Shown one piece after another: positions 8,109 through 17,095 of a stretch of 25,597 nt of DNA (position 1 is its first letter; the number at the start of each line of letters is the position of its first letter). The position numbers and the translations under genes are program-made. The DNA comes from Deltaproteobacteria bacterium (lineage in GTDB: Bacteria; Myxococcota_A; Polyangia; Polyangiales; Ga0077539), in the NCBI GenBank assembly GCA_016704445.1, contig JADJAE010000106.1:1-25597 (forward strand), written 5' to 3'. Below the pieces are notes generated by a model. That model was given only the letters and a program-made list of their open reading frames with translations. It searched no databases and had not been told where the DNA came from.

Positions 8109-9029
8109 TCACGGCAGGCGGGCGACGATCTCCTCGGAGACCTTCCAGAGCCGGGCGGCGAGCTCCGGGTCGTTGGCGTCGGCGCGGGGCTTCGCGACGT
8201 TGCAGTCGGCGAAGTACTCCCCCGAGACGCCCGCGATCGAGGGGTGCGTGGCCACGAAGACCTGCGTGGCGGCCCCCTGCGGAACGCTCTTCAGCGCGAG
8301 CGGGCCGACCAGGCCGAAGACGGCCGTGGCGACGGGGTTCATGTGCCGCCCGAGGTTGGTGTGAATCACCCCGGGATGCACCGCGTTGGCCGTGCGGGTC
8401 GTGCCGGCGAAGCGCCGGGAGAGTTCCTTGGCGAAGAGGATGTTGGCCAGCTTGGCCTGGCCGTAGTTGGCCCAGCTCCCATACCCCTTGCGGCCGTCGA
8501 GGTTGTCGAACTGGATGCCCCCCTTCGGGGCGTTGCGGTGCGCCGCGCTGCTCAGCATCACCACGCGCCCGGCGTCCGTGAGCTGGTCGAGCAGCCCCGT
8601 CACGAGCATGAAGTGCCCGATGTGGTTGGTGAAGAACTGCAGCTCGTAGCCGTGCGTCGTCTGCAGCGCGGGTAGCGCCATGATGCCGACATTGGCGACG
8701 ATGGCGTCGAGCCGCAGGCCCCGCTCGCGCACCGCCGCGACGCACGCTCGCACGCTCGCCGGGTCGGACAGCTCGCACGCGAAGGGCACCGTCTCGCCCG
8801 CCACCGAGTCGCCCGCGGCCTTCGCCTTGTCGACGGTGCGCGCGGTGCAGGCCACCCGGGCCCCGCGCATCGCGAGCACGCGCATCGTCTCCAGGCCGAG
8901 GCCCGAGTTGCAGCCCGTGACGAGGATGGTCTTGCCGGCGAGAGAGAGCCCGGCGGTCACCTGCTCGGCGGTGCTGCCGTAGCCGAAGCCGCTAGGACCC
9001 TTGGAGGTGAAGTGTTCGTAGAGGGACAT
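8109..9029 (-). CDS. Short-chain dehydrogenase/reductase, retinol-dehydrogenase/WWOX-like
   Basis: The 306-residue classical SDR has a 30-residue N-terminal extension before the Rossmann fold. Its cofactor motif is TGCNSGLG (38-45). An NVG replaces the usual NAG at 113-115. The catalytic Ser lies in VVMLSSAAHR (about 157-165), and Tyr189 and Lys193 sit in NYGQAKLAN. The cofactor region ends in CTARTVDKA, where the Arg after the second beta strand points to NADP(H), as in retinol-dehydrogenase-like SDRs. It probably oxidises or reduces an alcohol/ketone pair in the cytoplasm; the substrate is unknown. ATG 9027-9029 has GGAG 8 nt upstream. The gene is convergent with nrfA and has a 175-nt gap before the next minus-strand gene, so it is probably transcribed on its own. 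Confidence 0.88.
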   Translation of the reverse strand: MSLYEHFTSKGPSGFGYGSTAEQVTAGLSLAGKTILVTGCNSGLGLETMRVLAMRGARVACTARTVDKAKAAGDSVAGETVPFACELSDPASVRACVAAVRERGLRLDAIVANVGIMALPALQTTHGYELQFFTNHIGHFMLVTGLLDQLTDAGRVVMLSSAAHRNAPKGGIQFDNLDGRKGYGSWANYGQAKLANILFAKELSRRFAGTTRTANAVHPGVIHTNLGRHMNPVATAVFGLVGPLALKSVPQGAATQVFVATHPSIAGVSGEYFADCNVAKPRADANDPELAARLWKVSEEIVARLP

Positions 9030-9204
9030 CGATGGTGCTCCGCGTGGGGGGGATCAGGGTTCGGGGTGGCGGGGGCCGACGAGGGACAGCCGCCTGGGAG
9101 GATGCACCATCGGCGCGTCCCGTTTCCGCAGTCGGCGCGAGTCCTCTCCGTCGCGGGCTCGAGCGATCGCGGTCAACCGCAGGGGCGCAACGTCTCGTCG
9201 CCGC

Positions 9205-9609
9205 TCAGTGCATCGCCTGCACGAGCACGCCCGCGACGGCCACCATCAGCGCCAGCGCGAAGCCCAACCGCTGCAGCGCGAACACCCGCTTGAACTCTCG
9301 CAGCGCGCTCATCAGGTGGGTGACGTCCTCCCCCTTGGTGTGGACGATCTTCAGCAGCGGATCGGCCGCCGATCGCAGCCCGAAGCCCGCGATCACCATC
9401 GGCGCGCACAACGCCGTCACCACCAGCGGCGTCGGGTCCTGCCGGCTGCCCGCGATGAACACCCCCGCGTAGAGGATCGCCACGATGGCGAGCGCGATGA
9501 GCACCAGGCCCGTCACCGAGAGGGTGCCCGCGAGGTCGCGCACCACCTCGTTCTCGGCGGGCGTGAACTCGTACTGGGACGCCGTCGGCTCGCTGCTCGG
9601 ATCGCTCAT
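9205..9609 (-). CDS. Small membrane protein of unknown function
   Basis: The preferred start, ATG 9607-9609, has a strong AGGAGG about 11 nt upstream; a start at 9642 would place that site inside the gene. The 134-residue protein has a hydrophilic N-terminus (MSDPSSEPTASQYEF), then hydrophobic segments at about 30-53, 60-80 and 111-131. A polar loop between the last two contains HTKGEDVTHLMSALREFKRV. I do not recognise the family. It lies 78 nt downstream of the cupredoxin gene and might be the last gene of the copper operon, but there is no metal motif to support a copper role. Confidence 0.7.
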   Translation of the reverse strand: MSDPSSEPTASQYEFTPAENEVVRDLAGTLSVTGLVLIALAIVAILYAGVFIAGSRQDPTPLVVTALCAPMVIAGFGLRSAADPLLKIVHTKGEDVTHLMSALREFKRVFALQRLGFALALMVAVAGVLVQAMH

Positions 9610-9687
9610 GGGGAATAGGACCTCCTGGGGGTTCGCCCGCACGCTATCGGCAACGCGGCGACGCTGTCACCTTCGCGGCGCAGGCGA

Positions 9688-10035
9688 CTACCGCGCCACG
9701 ATCGATCCGCGGAGCATGTTCATCCCGCAGGTGAAGGTGATCGTCCCGGCGGTGGGGGTGAAGGTCACCTCCACGGGCTGGTTGAGCGGCAGGTCGCGGC
9801 GGATGTTCAGCGCGGGGAAGATCACCTGGGTGCCGCACTCGTTGTCGCTCGTTCGGGTGAACACCACCGTGACGGGATGACCCGCCCGGACGCTGGCCTC
9901 CGTCGGCTGGAAGCCCCGATCGCCCACGGTGATGGCGACGCGAGGACCCGTCGACGCCGCGGCTGGCTCCCGGTTGCACCCGCCGAGGAGCGCCGCCGCG
10001 ATCAGTAGGAAACCCGAGCCCGATGCATGCTTCAT
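9688..10035 (-). CDS. Cupredoxin-like lipoprotein linked to copper efflux
   Basis: The 115-residue protein begins with a lipoprotein signal ending LLGGC (Cys20) and continues as a beta-sandwich of cupredoxin type (VAITVGDRGFQPTEASV, HPVTVVFTRTS, LNQPVEVTFTPTAG). The classical His-Cys-His-Met copper site is absent. Candidate ligands are Cys67 in DNECGTQVIFP and Cys103, Met105 and Met107 in FTCGMNM, a soft-ligand set suited to Cu(I) or Ag(I). ATG 10033-10035 has GGAG 9 nt upstream. The gene follows cusA by 30 nt on the same strand, so it is probably the fourth gene of the efflux operon. It may act as a membrane-anchored metal chaperone or sensor in the periplasm. That role is inferred from the motif and the neighbours. 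Confidence 0.85.
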   Translation of the reverse strand: MKHASGSGFLLIAAALLGGCNREPAAASTGPRVAITVGDRGFQPTEASVRAGHPVTVVFTRTSDNECGTQVIFPALNIRRDLPLNQPVEVTFTPTAGTITFTCGMNMLRGSIVAR

Positions 10036-10065
10036 CTTCTTCGTCTCCAGTGGTCTTGAAGGAGG

Positions 10066-13000
10066 CTATTCGAGGGCGGCGCGCTCGACCGCGAGGCGTG
10101 CGCCGCGGCGCACCGAGACGTAGGCGACCAGCGAGAGCGCGGCGGCCATCGACGCGACCGCGGCCACCGCCATGAGCGCCGCCGGAGGGCGAGCGAGGTA
10201 GACCCGTAGCACCATCACGGCGGCCGCCAGGAAGAGGCCGACGGTGATGGCCCGCTCGCTCCACTGGAGCGCCGGGAGCCGGGCCGGAGCGGACTCGCCG
10301 ACGCGACGCCAGAGCAGCTGCTCGGCGCGCCAGTAGGTGTAGATCACCGGGATGATCTCCAGCGTGAGGAAGGCGCTGGTCACCAGGCCCCCGACCATCG
10401 GCGCCGCGATGCGCTTCATCACGTCGGCGCCCGACCCCTCCGCCCAGAGCAGCGGCACCAGGCCGATGAGCATCGTGCCGACGGTCATCAGCTTCGGTCG
10501 CACCCGCTGGATCGTTCCCTCGGCGTGGGCCTCGACGATGTCTTCGAGGGAGTTGATCTGGCCCGCCGCGAGCCGACGCTCGTAGGCGTGGTCGATGTAG
10601 ACGATCATCACCACGCCGGTCTGCGCGGCCAGGCCCACCAGCGCGATCACGCCCACCCACACCGCGGTGGAGAAGTTGTAGCCCAGCAGGAAGACCGCCC
10701 ACACGCTGCCCACCAGCGCGAAGGGCACCGAGAGCAGCACGATCAGCACCTCGGTGAAGTTCTTGAACTGCAGGTACAGCAGCACCACGATGATCAGCAG
10801 CGCGAGGGGGATCAGGATCTTCATCCGCTCCTCCATCTGCGCGAGCAGCTCGTACTGCCCCGTCCAGCGCAGGTACGACCCCGGCGCCAGGCGCACCTCG
10901 CCGCGCCGCGTGGCCGCCTCCACCGCGCTCCGGGCGTCGGCGACGTAGCGGCCCACGTCTCGGCTCGTGTCGATGTCCACGTAGACGTAGCCCACCAGCA
11001 GCCCCGCCTCGTCGCGGATCATCGGCGGCCCGGTGACCACCCTCACGTCGGCGAGGGCGCCGAGCTCCACCTGCGCGGCCGCCGGCGCGCTGCCTGCCGG
11101 GAGGGGAATCAGCACCTCCCGGATGCGGTCGATGCTCGACCGGAAGTCCTCGGCGTAGCGCACGTTGACGGTGAAGCGGTTGCGCCCCTCGACGGTGGTG
11201 GTCACCGGCGCGCCGCCGAGGGCCATCTCGATCACCTCGTTGACGTCCTCGACCTGTAGCCCGTAGCGCGCCAGCGCCCGCCGGTCGGGGACGATGTCGA
11301 TGTAGAGCCCGCCGACGGAGCGCTCGAAGAGCACGCTGCGGGTGCCGGGGACCGAGTGCAGCACGCGCTCCAGGGAGGTGCCGGTGCGCTCGATCGCGGC
11401 AAGGTCGCTGCCGTAGATCTTGATCCCCACCGGGGTGCGGATGCCGGTGGTGAGCATGTCCACGCGGTTGCGGATCGGCTGCGTGAAGGCGTTGGTCCAG
11501 CCGGGCATCTGCAGCCGCTGGTTCATCTCCTGGACGAGCTGCTCGCGCGTCATCGGCACGAACTCCGGCTGCAGCCAGTTCAACGCAGGGCGGAGGAAGA
11601 CCGGCGTGCTGCCGATGTACCAGCGCCTCACGTGGCGGGTGCGCCACTGCGACCGCGGCCGGAGCTTCACCGTCGTCTCGAACATCGAGAGCGGCGCAGG
11701 GTCCGTCGGGGTCTCGGCCCGGCCGGCCTTGCCGAGCACCCGCTCCACCTCGGGGAAATCGCGGAGGATGGCGTCCTGCCGCTGGAGCTGCCGCCGAGCC
11801 TCCTCGATGGAGATCGTGGGGAGCGTCGTGGGCATGTAGACCAGGTCGCCCTCGTCGAGCGGCGGCATGAACTCCGACCCGATCCTCCCGGCGATGGGGA
11901 GCGCGGAGGCGAGGGCCATGAGGCCGATGAGCACCGTGGTCTTCGGCTTGCGGAGCGCGACGTGCACGAAGGGCTCGTAGACGGCCCGTATCGCGCGAGA
12001 GACCGGGTGGCGCGCCTCGGGGTAGATCTTCCCCCGAATGAGGTAGTCGCGCATCGCGGGCGCCACGGTGACCGAGAGCACCGCCGCCGAGAGCATCACG
12101 AAGGTCTTGGCGAAGGCGAGCGGGCGGAAGAGCCGCCCGGCCTGCCCGGTGAGCCCGAAGACCGGGATGAAAGACACCGCGATGATCAGCAGCGAGAAGA
12201 AGATCGCGGGGGTGACCTCGCGCGCGGCCTCGGCGAGCAGGCGCTCGCGCTCCTCGGGGGGAAGGTCGGGCGGGGTGCCTTCGAGCTTCTTGTGCGCGGC
12301 CTCGACCATCACGATCTCGGCGTCCACGGTGGCGCCGATCGCGATGGCGATGCCGCCGAGCGACATGATCGTCGCGGGGATCCCGAGGAGGTAGAGCGGG
12401 ATGAACGACGCGAGCACCGCCAGCGGGATCGACACGATCGGCAAGAGCGCGCTCCGCAGGTGCAGCAGGAAGAGGATGATCACCAGCGAGACGACGATCA
12501 TCTCCTCGACGAGCGCGTGCTTCAGCGTGTCGATCGCCCGCTCGATGAGGCCCGCGCGGCTGTACACGGGCACCACCTCGACGCCCGCCGGGAGCGAGGG
12601 CCGCAGCGCCTCCAGCTTGCGCTCGACGCGGCGGATCACGTCGAGGGCGTTCTCCCCGTAGCGCATCACGACGATGCCCGAGACCGCCTCGCCGTGGCCG
12701 TCGAGCTCCGCCGCGCCTCGACGGATGTCGCCGCCCACGCGCACCGTCGCCACGTCGCGCACCAGCACCGGCGTGCCCGACGCGCTGGCGCGGATCACGA
12801 CCTCCTCCAGGTCCTGCGAGCGGGCGATGTACCCGCGGCCGCGGACGAAGTACTCCCGCTCGGACATCTCCAGGATGCGGCCGCCCACGTCGGCGTTGGA
12901 GCGACGGACGGCGCGCGACACGTCCGCGATGGTCAGCCCGAAATTGCGCAGGCGCACCGGGTCGACGGTGACCTGGTACTGCTGCTCGAAGCCCCCGACG

Positions 13001-13536
13001 GAGGCCACCTCCGCGACGCCCGGCACGCTGGTGAGGGCATACCGCAGCGAGTAATCCTGGAGCGCACGGAGCTGGCCGAGGTCGTGCCGGCCCGAGCGGT
13101 CGACCAGGGCGTACTGGTACACCCAGCCGATGCCGGTGGCGTCGGGCCCGAGGCGCGAGGTGGCGTCCGGCGGCAGTCGGTTGCGGACGGTGCTGAGGTA
13201 CTCCAGCACCCGGGAGCGCGCCCAGTAGAGGTCGGTGCCCTCCTCGAAGACGACGTACACGAAGCTCATGCCGAACATCGTCTGGCCGCGCACGTCGGCG
13301 ACGTGGGGTGCGCCCAGCAGGGCGGTCACCAGGGGGTAGGTGACCTGGTCCTCGACGAGGGTGGGGGAGCGGCCCATCCACTCGGTGAAGACGATCACCT
13401 GCGGGTCGGACAGGTCGGGGATGGCGTCGAGCTGGATGTGGCGCGCGGCGGTCCAGCCGCCGACGGCGAGCGCGAGCGCGAAGAACATCATCAGGGCGCG
13501 GTTGCGGGCCGAGGCGTCGATGAGCCGACCGATCAC
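10066..13536 (-). CDS. cusA: Cu(I)/Ag(I) efflux RND transporter CusA
   Basis: This inner-membrane RND pump exports Cu(I)/Ag(I) using the proton gradient. The 1156-residue protein keeps the three CusA metal-binding methionines: M568 (LVYMPTT), M618 (PLSMFET) and M694 (RVDMLTTGIR), matching E. coli M573, M623 and M672. Asp405 in GATVDAEIVMVEAAHKKL sits in the proton-relay helix. TDPAPLSMFETTVKL separates it from CzcA-type pumps. Transmembrane helices lie at about 12-30, 340-500, 530-550 and in the last 260 residues, with RND periplasmic loops between. An insert at about 635-660 (RHVRRWYIGSTPVFLRP) is longer than in E. coli CusA. The start is GTG 13534-13536 overlapping the cusB stop by 4 nt (GTGA); the frame is open further upstream, but that part is a shadow of cusB. 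Cu and Ag cannot be told apart from sequence. Confidence 0.95.
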   Translation of the reverse strand: MIGRLIDASARNRALMMFFALALAVGGWTAARHIQLDAIPDLSDPQVIVFTEWMGRSPTLVEDQVTYPLVTALLGAPHVADVRGQTMFGMSFVYVVFEEGTDLYWARSRVLEYLSTVRNRLPPDATSRLGPDATGIGWVYQYALVDRSGRHDLGQLRALQDYSLRYALTSVPGVAEVASVGGFEQQYQVTVDPVRLRNFGLTIADVSRAVRRSNADVGGRILEMSEREYFVRGRGYIARSQDLEEVVIRASASGTPVLVRDVATVRVGGDIRRGAAELDGHGEAVSGIVVMRYGENALDVIRRVERKLEALRPSLPAGVEVVPVYSRAGLIERAIDTLKHALVEEMIVVSLVIILFLLHLRSALLPIVSIPLAVLASFIPLYLLGIPATIMSLGGIAIAIGATVDAEIVMVEAAHKKLEGTPPDLPPEERERLLAEAAREVTPAIFFSLLIIAVSFIPVFGLTGQAGRLFRPLAFAKTFVMLSAAVLSVTVAPAMRDYLIRGKIYPEARHPVSRAIRAVYEPFVHVALRKPKTTVLIGLMALASALPIAGRIGSEFMPPLDEGDLVYMPTTLPTISIEEARRQLQRQDAILRDFPEVERVLGKAGRAETPTDPAPLSMFETTVKLRPRSQWRTRHVRRWYIGSTPVFLRPALNWLQPEFVPMTREQLVQEMNQRLQMPGWTNAFTQPIRNRVDMLTTGIRTPVGIKIYGSDLAAIERTGTSLERVLHSVPGTRSVLFERSVGGLYIDIVPDRRALARYGLQVEDVNEVIEMALGGAPVTTTVEGRNRFTVNVRYAEDFRSSIDRIREVLIPLPAGSAPAAAQVELGALADVRVVTGPPMIRDEAGLLVGYVYVDIDTSRDVGRYVADARSAVEAATRRGEVRLAPGSYLRWTGQYELLAQMEERMKILIPLALLIIVVLLYLQFKNFTEVLIVLLSVPFALVGSVWAVFLLGYNFSTAVWVGVIALVGLAAQTGVVMIVYIDHAYERRLAAGQINSLEDIVEAHAEGTIQRVRPKLMTVGTMLIGLVPLLWAEGSGADVMKRIAAPMVGGLVTSAFLTLEIIPVIYTYWRAEQLLWRRVGESAPARLPALQWSERAITVGLFLAAAVMVLRVYLARPPAALMAVAAVASMAAALSLVAYVSVRRGARLAVERAALE

Positions 13537-14945
13537 GGCGTCACCGCCCCGGCGTCGGAGGCCGACGGGCTCTCGGCCAGCGCGGCCTGGAGGCGGCTCT
13601 CGGAGTCCACCATGAAGCTGCCTCGCGCCACGACGCGCTCTCCCTCGCGCAGCCCGTCGATCACCTCCAGGTCGTCGCCCAGCAGCACCCCGGTGCGTAC
13701 CCGTCGAGGCTCGAAGCGCCCGCCGCCCGCGTCCACGAAGGCGTACTGCGCGACCCCGGTGTCGGCGACGGCGTCCCTCGGGACGACCAGCGAGGAGGCG
13801 CCCGGAAGCGCGAAGGTGACGTCGCCGTACTGCCCCGGACGGAGGCGCATCGCCGGGTTGGGCACCGAGAGCCGAACGCGCGCGGTGCGGGTCTCCGACC
13901 TGACGGAGGGCTCGATGAGGTCGACTCGGGCCGCGACGGGGGGTGCGCTCTCGCCCGCCGCGACGAACTGCGCGGCGCTGCCCCGGCTGATCCGAGCGAG
14001 GTCGCGCTCGTAGAGGCTGGCGACGATCCAGACGCGGGAGAGGTCGGAGAGCTCGTAGAGCGCCATCTCGGGCGTCGCGTACTGCCCCAGCACCGCGGCG
14101 TAGCGGGTCACGTAGCCGCCGATCGGGGCGCGGATGGGCACCGCGCGCATCGCAGCGCCGCGGCGCAGCACCTCGTCGATGTCGCCGTCCGCGAGGCCCA
14201 GAAACTGGAGCCGCCGACGGGCCGCCTGGAGCACGTCGTTGGGCCCGGACTCCATCAGCCCGGCCTCCGCCGGGGCGCCTGCCCAGCGCCGCGCGGTCAG
14301 CAATTCCTGCTGGGCCTGGTAGATCTCCGGGGCGTAGATCCACGCCAGGGTCTGACCGCGTGCGACGCGCACGCCGCTCTGGCGCACCTCGACCCGCTCG
14401 AGAAACCCGGGCGTTCGCACATGGACCTGCGCGGCGGCGTTCTCGGGCGCCTCGACCACGCCGGGGACGCGGAGCTGCTGGCCGAGGGTGCGACGCACCA
14501 CCAGCGCGGTGGTCATCCCGATGAGCTGCTGGCGCTCCAGCGAGAGCACCACCGGGACCACGCCCGGCGGCGGCGACAGCGCGGCGACGGCGTCGGGCGC
14601 AGCTCCGCCATCGGAGCCCGCGTCGGGAGAGCCCATCGTGCTGGTCGGGGCGACCGGCTGCATTCGCTCCACGGGGATGGGCTCCAGCGTCATGTGGCAG
14701 ATCGGGCACTCCCCCGGGTCGGGAGAGCGGATCTGCGGATGCATCGGGCAGTAGTAGAGGTCCTCGCGATGGGCGGGGAGCGCGGCGCTGCCTGGGCCCC
14801 AGTAGCGCCAGACGCTGAACGCCGCGACGGCCGTGACGGCGAGCAGGATCGCCCAGCGCACCCACCCCATGACCCGAAGGCTCCTTGGCGACGGCCCCGG
14901 ATGCTCGTCCAGCTTCTCTGTCTCCTGCGGTGACTCGTCGCTCAT
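13533..14945 (-). CDS. cusB: Efflux RND periplasmic adaptor CusB with heavy-metal-binding domain
   Basis: CusB is the membrane-fusion protein bridging CusA and CusC and passes metal to the pump. The 470-residue protein has one N-terminal membrane helix at about 28-47. A heavy-metal-binding (YHS-like) domain follows at about 64-90, with the pattern YYCPMHP (Cys66), GECPICHM (Cys80, Cys83) and LEPI. A Ser/Asp/Gly/Pro linker leads to the adaptor core from about residue 125, containing beta-barrel and hairpin segments such as HVRTPGFLERVEVRQSG and PIRAPIGGYVTRY. ATG 14943-14945 overlaps the cusC stop by 4 nt (ATGA) and has AGGGGAG 6 nt upstream. The metal-binding domain is absent from E. coli CusB, where CusF does that job; here the fused domain and the downstream cupredoxin may share it. 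Confidence 0.94.
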   Translation of the reverse strand: MSDESPQETEKLDEHPGPSPRSLRVMGWVRWAILLAVTAVAAFSVWRYWGPGSAALPAHREDLYYCPMHPQIRSPDPGECPICHMTLEPIPVERMQPVAPTSTMGSPDAGSDGGAAPDAVAALSPPPGVVPVVLSLERQQLIGMTTALVVRRTLGQQLRVPGVVEAPENAAAQVHVRTPGFLERVEVRQSGVRVARGQTLAWIYAPEIYQAQQELLTARRWAGAPAEAGLMESGPNDVLQAARRRLQFLGLADGDIDEVLRRGAAMRAVPIRAPIGGYVTRYAAVLGQYATPEMALYELSDLSRVWIVASLYERDLARISRGSAAQFVAAGESAPPVAARVDLIEPSVRSETRTARVRLSVPNPAMRLRPGQYGDVTFALPGASSLVVPRDAVADTGVAQYAFVDAGGGRFEPRRVRTGVLLGDDLEVIDGLREGERVVARGSFMVDSESRLQAALAESPSASDAGAVTP

Positions 14946-16303
14946 CGCGCGCTCCCCTGATCGATGGCGATGGGAGCCCTCGGCAGGGCCACGCCCACGG
15001 CCCGCTCGAGGTCCGCCGCGGTGCGCACCATCGACGCGGTGACGTCGGCCTCCTCCTCCCCGATGTCGTGTAGCTGCCGCGCGGCGTCGAGCCAGTCGAG
15101 CAGCCCGCCACGCCCCGCGGTGTACGCGGCGCGCAGGGCCTCCGTCGATCGGGCCGCGGCGGGCCACGCCTCCCGGTGGAGCACGGCGAGCTCGCGCTCC
15201 AGGCCCTGGAGCCGCGCCTGCGCGGTCGACACCTCGCCGCGCACGGTCACCGTCACCCCATCGGCGGCCTCCGACTCGGCGAGCTCCCTCTCTCGGGCCT
15301 CGGCGAGACGCTCCCTGGCCCCGGCCCAGACCCACGGGAGCGCCGCGGCTACGGTCGCCCCGAGGCCAGGCCGCATGTGCGGGTCCTGCCAGTAGCCGAG
15401 GGCTGCGGTGATGGAGGGCCAGCGCGACTCGGCGCTCGCGGCCTCGGTGCGGGCGTGCGCCGCGCGTATCCTGGCGCGGGCCTCGCCGAGGTCACCGCGG
15501 GAGCGCGCCGCGAGGGAGAGCAGCTCGTCCAGCGGCAGCGACACGGCTTCCGGGGCCACGTCCGAGGGCGGCCCGAGGGGCGCGTCGTGGGCGCGTCGCA
15601 GCAGGGCGTTGAGGGCGGCCCGGACCCTTGCGACGTCCGCCTCGACGCGGGCGAGGGAGCGTCGGTTGCGGGCCTGCTCGGTCTCGATCCGGGGGATGTC
15701 CGCCAGCGGCCCGCCTCCGGCGAGGCGAGAGCTGGCGGTGTCGAGCATGGCGCCGAGCATCTCCCGGTGGGCCTCTCGCACCTGGCGTTGGAGCGTGGCC
15801 TGGACGTATTCGGCGTAGGCCTCGCCCGCCCTGGCGCGCACCTCCGCCTCCCGGGCGACGAGCGCCGAGACGCGACCGCGGGCCTCCTCCGTCGCGGCCC
15901 TCGCTCTCGCGTCGCGCGACCCCGCGGCGGGAAACATCTGCCGGAGCTCGAGCATGTACATCGAGGCCTCGCCCAGCGCGTAGGGCCGGGCGAGCGGGAG
16001 GTTCCACACCTGGGCGTTGACCTCCGGCGCGGGGAGGGCGCCCTCGGAGCGCGCGGCATGGAGGGCGGCGCGGGCCTCGTGAGCCAGCGAGCGCAGCCCC
16101 GGATCACGGGCGACCGCCAGCGCCAGGACCTGCGCGCGGTCGAGGCCTCCTGACAGATCGGCGTCCTCCCGGGCGAGATCGCGCGCGTCTGTCGATGGCC
16201 TCCTCAGCGCTGGAAGCTCGAAAGTCTGGTCAACCATCCGGCTCGTAGAGCCAGCCAGGCAGCCGGTCGTTGCCGACGCCACCAACCACAGCAACCACCG
16301 CAT
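14942..16303 (-). CDS. cusC: TolC-family outer-membrane efflux protein CusC
   Basis: CusC is the outer-membrane channel of the CusCBA complex. The 453-residue protein opens with MRWLLWLVASATTGC, a probable lipoprotein signal with an imperfect lipobox (Cys15). Two long helical OEP repeats follow at about 55-235 and 245-440, rich in Ala, Arg and Glu as in TolC coiled coils. Signature stretches are VNAQVWNLPLARPYALGEAS, RQMFPAAGSRDARARAA and TAGRGGLLDWLDAARQLH. ATG 16301-16303 has GAGG 7 nt upstream. It is the first gene of the operon cusC-cusB-cusA-cupredoxin. The 84-nt gap to the TetR gene, which lies upstream on the same strand, could carry the operon promoter. No copper-responsive two-component pair is in the window. 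Confidence 0.9.
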   Translation of the reverse strand: MRWLLWLVASATTGCLAGSTSRMVDQTFELPALRRPSTDARDLAREDADLSGGLDRAQVLALAVARDPGLRSLAHEARAALHAARSEGALPAPEVNAQVWNLPLARPYALGEASMYMLELRQMFPAAGSRDARARAATEEARGRVSALVAREAEVRARAGEAYAEYVQATLQRQVREAHREMLGAMLDTASSRLAGGGPLADIPRIETEQARNRRSLARVEADVARVRAALNALLRRAHDAPLGPPSDVAPEAVSLPLDELLSLAARSRGDLGEARARIRAAHARTEAASAESRWPSITAALGYWQDPHMRPGLGATVAAALPWVWAGARERLAEARERELAESEAADGVTVTVRGEVSTAQARLQGLERELAVLHREAWPAAARSTEALRAAYTAGRGGLLDWLDAARQLHDIGEEEADVTASMVRTAADLERAVGVALPRAPIAIDQGSAR

Positions 16304-16387
16304 CCTCGAACCTCGCGCTGGGTACTATGTGGGTCGCGGCGAGGTGTGACCCCAATTCGTCGCGTACACGCTGCGTGCGCCGAGGGC

Positions 16388-17056
16388 TCAGGTCGCGCGG
16401 CGTCGAGGCTTCGGCGTGGTGCGCTTCGCCGTGGATGCCTTCGCGATCGCGACCAGGCCGGGGGCGAGGAGCTCGGAGAGGAGGTCCGCCAGAGACTCCG
16501 CGGTGAGCTCAGGGTGCGCCTGCCACCAGAGCGCGACGAACTCGACCGCGCCGTTGACCGCTTGCGCCAGCGCCTCGAGGGTCCGCGGGTCCGGCGCCCC
16601 GCCGGCTCCCTCGGCGATGAGCGCCGCGACCAGCGCGGCCTGCTGCCGCCGTATCGCGTTGACCTCCGCGCTCCCCGCGCCCGACTCCATCGAGAGCAGC
16701 GCGGACCACCCCCGTCGGCGCTGATGCGTGAAGCGGAGGAAGGCCAGGATCCCCGCGCGCAGCCTCGACGGGAGATCGGCCTCCACGGCGACCGCGGTGG
16801 CGATGCTGGCCGTGAGCTCTTCCTGAACGACCGCCATGACCTCGCGGAAGAGCTGCTCCTTCGAGCCGACGAGGTCGTAGATCACCGGCTTCGTCACGCC
16901 CACGCGCCGCGCGAGCTCGTCCATCGAGGCGCCCGGAAAGCCGCGCTCGATGAACAGGTCGAAGGCCTCCGACAGCACCTGCTTGCGGCGCAGATCGCGC
17001 GGCACCCGCCCGTGCGAGAACGCGGCGAGCTGCGCGGTCAGTTCCTTGGCGGCCAT
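16388..17056 (-). CDS. TetR/AcrR family transcriptional regulator
   Basis: The 222-residue protein has a TetR-type DNA-binding domain at about 24-70. Its helix-turn-helix reads MDELARRVGVTKPVIYDLV (45-63), followed by the family SKEQLFREV. The C-terminal ligand domain is helical with a hydrophobic core (RAGILAFLRFTH, FVALWWQAHPEL) and ends in a basic tail. It contains no Cys, which argues against metal sensing. ATG 17054-17056 has AAGGA 8 nt upstream. It is divergent from the monooxygenase operon across a 111-nt gap containing a candidate operator, the usual arrangement for a TetR repressor controlling an adjacent catabolic operon. It also lies directly upstream of cusC on the same strand, so read-through into the efflux operon is possible. 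I consider the oxidoreductase operon the more likely target. Confidence 0.9.
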   Translation of the reverse strand: MAAKELTAQLAAFSHGRVPRDLRRKQVLSEAFDLFIERGFPGASMDELARRVGVTKPVIYDLVGSKEQLFREVMAVVQEELTASIATAVAVEADLPSRLRAGILAFLRFTHQRRRGWSALLSMESGAGSAEVNAIRRQQAALVAALIAEGAGGAPDPRTLEALAQAVNGAVEFVALWWQAHPELTAESLADLLSELLAPGLVAIAKASTAKRTTPKPRRRAT

Positions 17057-17095
17057 GCGCAGGATCCTTAGCAGCTTGCGTGGTTACTGTGGGTA

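Noticed and set aside
9644..13381. A 1245-codon minus-strand frame overlapping cusA
   Set aside because: Its composition is Arg-, Ala- and Gly-rich without domains. It is a shadow of cusA in GC-rich DNA.
11356..14013. An 885-codon plus-strand frame antisense to cusA/cusB
   Set aside because: It mirrors the codon bias of the opposite strand. There is no recognisable domain, signal or ribosome-binding site.
10066..15111. A single 1681-codon minus-strand frame covering cusA and much of cusB
   Set aside because: The part above 13536 is another frame of cusB. CusA homology begins at GTG 13534-13536, which overlaps the cusB stop.
16304..16387. A copper-responsive operator before cusC
   Set aside because: I see no convincing CueR-like or CusR-like dyad in the 84 nt; a promoter is probable but cannot be placed.
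16388..17056. The TetR protein as a copper sensor of the cus operon
   Set aside because: It contains no Cys and no clear metal site. Its divergent position favours control of the monooxygenase operon.
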